From Betaproteobacteria bacterium (lineage in GTDB: Bacteria > Pseudomonadota > Gammaproteobacteria > Burkholderiales > Methylophilaceae): a stretch of 8,962 nucleotides of DNA. The translations under genes and the position numbers were made by a program. Below, in pieces: positions 6,529-8,962 of this stretch; position 1 is the stretch's first letter, and every line of letters starts with the position of its first letter. The stretch lies in the NCBI GenBank assembly GCA_009926035.1, contig RFPQ01000023.1, positions 1 through 8,962 on the forward strand, in the 5' to 3' direction. The notes beneath the pieces are model-generated. The model saw nothing but the letters and a program-made list of their open reading frames with translations. It made no database searches and was not told the DNA's origin.

Positions 6529-7119
6529 CTATTTCTTATCTTTAAAGCCTGTTTCAGTTCCATCAATTAAACGTTTAATATTTTCAACATGACGCAAAAT
6601 TAAAATGAGCGCGATGATGGATGTGGCGATCAATTCATAAAAATCAATCTTATAAAAAAAACCAATCACTGGAGATAAGCTTGCTGCAATAATGGCAGCC
6701 AGAGATGAATAGCGCCAAATAAAAAATACGCCGAGCCATATGGCTAATACTATGAGCCCCATGGTCCAGGAAAACATAAAGAGAATGCCTGCCGCTGTGG
6801 CAACGCCTCTGCCGCCTTTAAAGCCATAGTAAATGGGAAAGACATGTCCTATGAGGGTTGCAATCGCAATCAGTCCCACCATAAGAGGTGACAATTCAAA
6901 GTATTGTGCTAAACCGACTGTCAAAGAACCTTTTAAAGCATCGCCTAAAAGAGTCAGTAAAGCTGCTAATTTTTTTCCGGTTCGTAAAACATTCGTCGCA
7001 CCCGGATTTTTAGAGCCAATAGTGCGAGGATCAGGCAGAGAAAAAATATGGCTGATGACGATACCAAATGAAATGGCACCAATGAGATAGCTAAAAAGAA
7101 GGTAAATCACGTTCATCAT
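6529..7119 (-). CDS. plsY: Glycerol-3-phosphate acyltransferase PlsY
   Basis: This is a membrane enzyme that transfers the acyl group from acyl phosphate to glycerol-3-phosphate, the first step of phospholipid synthesis, working after PlsX. It has 196 residues and several hydrophobic segments (about 4-24, 52-70, 78-97, 108-135, 138-156, 162-176). The three family motifs are present: GSKNPGATNVLR (35-46), GHVFPIYYGFKGGRGVATAAG (91-111) and LRHVENIKRLIDGTE (175-189). Two ATG codons open the frame (7119 and 7116), and the second fits the family start as well. It diverges from folB with a 52-nt gap and meets tsaD tail to tail. The frame is intact. Confidence 0.96.
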   Translation of the reverse strand: MMNVIYLLFSYLIGAISFGIVISHIFSLPDPRTIGSKNPGATNVLRTGKKLAALLTLLGDALKGSLTVGLAQYFELSPLMVGLIAIATLIGHVFPIYYGFKGGRGVATAAGILFMFSWTMGLIVLAIWLGVFFIWRYSSLAAIIAASLSPVIGFFYKIDFYELIATSIIALILILRHVENIKRLIDGTETGFKDKK

Positions 7120-7132
7120 TTGAAAATCACTT

Positions 7133-7138
7133 TATAAT
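7133..7138 (+). promoter_or_regulatory. Consensus -10 box ahead of folB
   Basis: A perfect TATAAT lies 33 nt before the folB ATG. No good -35 box is found at 16-18 nt upstream, so the call rests on the -10 alone. The overlapping TTATAA is palindromic and could also serve plsY on the other strand. Confidence 0.35.
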
Positions 7139-7171
7139 GAAAACTCTATTTTACAATTTTTTGAAGCACTC

Positions 7172-7534
7172 ATGACGGCCCCACTTATTTTTATAGAAGA
7201 GATGAAAGTTGAAACCATTATCGGTGTCTCTGACTGGGAACGTGCACTTCCACAAACGCTGCTCATTGATCTTGAAATGACTTTACCTCAAATCACGTCA
7301 GCGACTTCTGATTTGATCACAGATACCATTGATTATGCGGTTGTTGCTGAACGTATTAAATCGATCACATCAAATCATACATTTAAATTGCTAGAGCCTT
7401 TAGCGCATCGCATTATTGAAATGCTAGAAAAAGAATTCAAAGCTCCTTGGATCAAACTTAAAATTTCAAAACCTCAAATCTTGCCTCAAGTAAAAGCTGT
7501 GGGCGTGATTTTTGAAAAAGGTGTGCGCGCTTAA
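7172..7534 (+). CDS. folB: Dihydroneopterin aldolase
   Basis: This folate pathway enzyme cleaves 7,8-dihydroneopterin to 6-hydroxymethyl-dihydropterin and glycolaldehyde in the cytoplasm. It has 120 residues, the usual length, and forms a ring-shaped oligomer in the family. Visible features are VETIIGVSDWERALPQ, with E23 at the substrate pocket, DTIDYAVVAERI (51-62), FKLLEPLAHRII with E75, and LKISKPQ with the catalytic-position K100. The C-terminus VGVIFEKG is typical. The start at 7172 places the family pattern FIEEMKVETIIGV correctly. Its stop overlaps the xerD stop by 3 nt in the convergent direction. Some FolB enzymes also epimerise the substrate; this cannot be told from sequence. Confidence 0.95.
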   Translation: MTAPLIFIEEMKVETIIGVSDWERALPQTLLIDLEMTLPQITSATSDLITDTIDYAVVAERIKSITSNHTFKLLEPLAHRIIEMLEKEFKAPWIKLKISKPQILPQVKAVGVIFEKGVRA

Positions 7535-8457
7535 CCTCTAGGGTGATGCGTTTCGTGCAGTTTTTTTAAACGTTCACGTGCCACATGTGTATAAATTTGT
7601 GTGGTCGAAATATCTGCATGTCCCAACAACATTTGAACCACGCGCAAATCTGCACCATGATTAAGTAAGTGTGTTGCAAAGGCATGTCGCAACACATGGG
7701 GGGATAATGTTTTTTGAATGTCTGCGATCAAGGCATAGCGTTTAATTAAATGCCAAAAGGATTGGCGCGTCATTAATTCTCCGCGCTGTGTTACAAATAA
7801 ATCATCTGACACATGTTGATTAAGAATATGAGGTCTCGCTTCTTTTAAATAACGATCAATCCATTCAACAGCAACTTCTCCCATAGGTACCAATCGTGTT
7901 TTACTTCCCTTACCTGTGACACGAATCACACCTTCAGTAAGACTTACTTCTGTCACTCTTAAGCTAATCAGTTCTGTCACGCGTAAACCACAGGCATAGA
8001 GAAGTTCTAACATCGCGCGATCACGAAGACCTAAAGGCGTTGCAATCTCAGGTGCTTTTAAAAGCGACTCTACTTCAGTTTCATTTAAGCTTTTGGGGAG
8101 TGACTTCGGTAATTTAGGGGCTTCAATATGAAGTGTTGGATCTTCATGAATATGTCGTTCACGTAAGTGATAACGATAGAAGCGTCGAAGTGTTGCGATC
8201 AATCTTGAAATGCTTCTCGCTTTGACATGACTAAATTTATTTGCAAGGTAAGCTTGAATATCGCCTTGATCAGCCTCCAATAATATTTTTTTGATATCCT
8301 GATTTAAAAATTCTGAGAATTGCATTAAATCAAAACGATAGCTTTCTAAAGTATTTTTAGCTAAACCATCTTCAAGCCATAGGTGATCAATAAATTGATC
8401 GATAACTTTTTTTTCGTCATCAGAAATTACAATGGGCTCTCGTGTTTTCTTCACCAT
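7531..8457 (-). CDS. xerD: Site-specific tyrosine recombinase XerD
   Basis: XerD, with XerC, resolves chromosome dimers at dif near the terminus, under control of FtsK. It has 308 residues. The N-terminal core-binding domain is about 15-110 (FIDHLWLEDGLAKNTLESYRFDLMQF). The catalytic domain has all six active-site residues: R159 (ACGLRVTEL), K183 (TGKGSK), H254 and R257 (SPHVLRHAFATHLL), H280 (LLGHADISTTQIYTH) and the nucleophile Y289. The ending LHETHHPRG and the SPHVLRHAFATHLLNHGADLRVVQMLLGH block suggest XerD rather than XerC. Close core-gene neighbours argue against a phage integrase. A terminator separates it from rplS, so it needs its own promoter in about 15-20 nt of leader DNA or is reached by readthrough. 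No Shine-Dalgarno is visible at the ATG. Confidence 0.94.
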   Translation of the reverse strand: MVKKTREPIVISDDEKKVIDQFIDHLWLEDGLAKNTLESYRFDLMQFSEFLNQDIKKILLEADQGDIQAYLANKFSHVKARSISRLIATLRRFYRYHLRERHIHEDPTLHIEAPKLPKSLPKSLNETEVESLLKAPEIATPLGLRDRAMLELLYACGLRVTELISLRVTEVSLTEGVIRVTGKGSKTRLVPMGEVAVEWIDRYLKEARPHILNQHVSDDLFVTQRGELMTRQSFWHLIKRYALIADIQKTLSPHVLRHAFATHLLNHGADLRVVQMLLGHADISTTQIYTHVARERLKKLHETHHPRG

Positions 8458-8473
8458 ACAAAAAGATTAACAC

Positions 8474-8502
8474 AAATAAAAAAGCCCCGCTAAAGCGAGG
8501 CT
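8474..8502 (-). terminator. Rho-independent terminator after rplS
   Basis: On the minus strand, AGCCTCGC-TTTA-GCGGGGCT forms an 8-bp stem (one T-G pair) followed by TTTTTTATT. It starts 7 nt after the rplS stop and ends 16 nt before the xerD start. It is the strongest terminator in the window. Confidence 0.92.
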
Positions 8503-8509
8503 GTTTAAA

Positions 8510-8956
8510 TTACTCAGCTGCCTTGTCGGGAGCTGTCTCAGGCGCTGCCGCCTTCGATGTTTCTGTTTTTGGAATGTCTTGAATAATTTCTTTTTCACGT
8601 GCATCTAATTTTTCACGGATACGTGCAGATTTACCTGAACGCTCACGTAAGTAATAAAGTTTTGCACGACGCACATCACCGCGACGTTTTAACTCGATGG
8701 ATGCGATTAAAGGAGAATAAGTTTGGAATGTTCGCTCAACACCTTCACCAGATGAAATCTTACGCACTGTGAAAGCCGAATTGAGGCCGCGATTTCTTTT
8801 TGAAATCACAACACCTTCATAAAGCTGCACACGTTTTCTTGTACCTTCAACTACGTTTACACCGACTACAACTGTGTCGCCTGGTGCAAAGTTAGGGATG
8901 GTTTTACCTAGACGAGCAATTTCTTCTTGCTCTAATAATTGAATAATATCTGCCAT
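8510..8956 (-). CDS. rplS: 50S ribosomal protein L19
   Basis: L19 sits at the interface of the two ribosomal subunits. The core (residues 1-117) matches the family: [95 protein letters not shown]. It is followed by about 30 extra residues, acidic and Ala/Pro/Thr-rich ([19 protein letters not shown]). E. coli L19 has about 115 residues, so this is a C-terminal extension. The ATG is 6 nt from the window edge, so the upstream genes (usually rpsP-rimM-trmD in proteobacteria) and the Shine-Dalgarno are not seen. It is last in its transcript, followed by a strong terminator. Confidence 0.97.
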   Translation of the reverse strand: MADIIQLLEQEEIARLGKTIPNFAPGDTVVVGVNVVEGTRKRVQLYEGVVISKRNRGLNSAFTVRKISSGEGVERTFQTYSPLIASIELKRRGDVRRAKLYYLRERSGKSARIREKLDAREKEIIQDIPKTETSKAAAPETAPDKAAE

Positions 8957-8962
8957 AATCCG

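Noticed and set aside
7531..8457. Phage or island integrase rather than XerD
   Set aside because: Length, the spacing of all six catalytic residues and the ending HHPRG fit XerD, and the neighbours are core genes.

Overview
The window looks like a piece of an AT-rich betaproteobacterial chromosome. The best guess is a low-GC member of the Methylophilaceae/Nitrosomonadales (moderate confidence, from gene order and protein character, not from a search). It is almost all housekeeping DNA, tightly packed and mostly on the minus strand. No CRISPR array, insertion sequence or transposase is visible.

Layout, left to right. Positions 1-501 hold two short, AT-rich, divergent genes: the start of an unrecognised gene running off the left edge (minus) and a small Cro/C1-type regulator (plus). 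A perfect 10-bp inverted repeat lies between them and is a likely operator. From 508 to 5423 the minus strand carries the macromolecular synthesis cluster. In transcription order it is rpsU (S21), yqeY, dnaG (primase), rpoD (sigma-70), a tRNA-Ile with CAU anticodon, and a small winged-helix-like protein. On the plus strand from 5543 is tsaD (tRNA t6A synthesis). It meets plsY (phospholipid synthesis, minus) tail to tail. folB (folate, plus) diverges from plsY and meets xerD (chromosome dimer resolution, minus) tail to tail. rplS (L19, minus) closes the window, with a clear terminator between it and xerD.

The most notable observation is that two genes normally essential in bacteria are broken. 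rpoD is split into two overlapping frames in its non-conserved region, by an indel whose exact site cannot be fixed by eye. tsaD has lost what is inferred to be exactly 16 nt, removing the conserved DDAAGE motif and shifting the frame. All other genes are intact. Sequence or assembly error is the simplest explanation; the alternatives are a real split sigma factor with an ATGA stop/start overlap, or genuine decay. I see no clearly new multi-gene system. The left-edge regulator pair with its palindrome is the only accessory-like part, and it is cut by the window edge.
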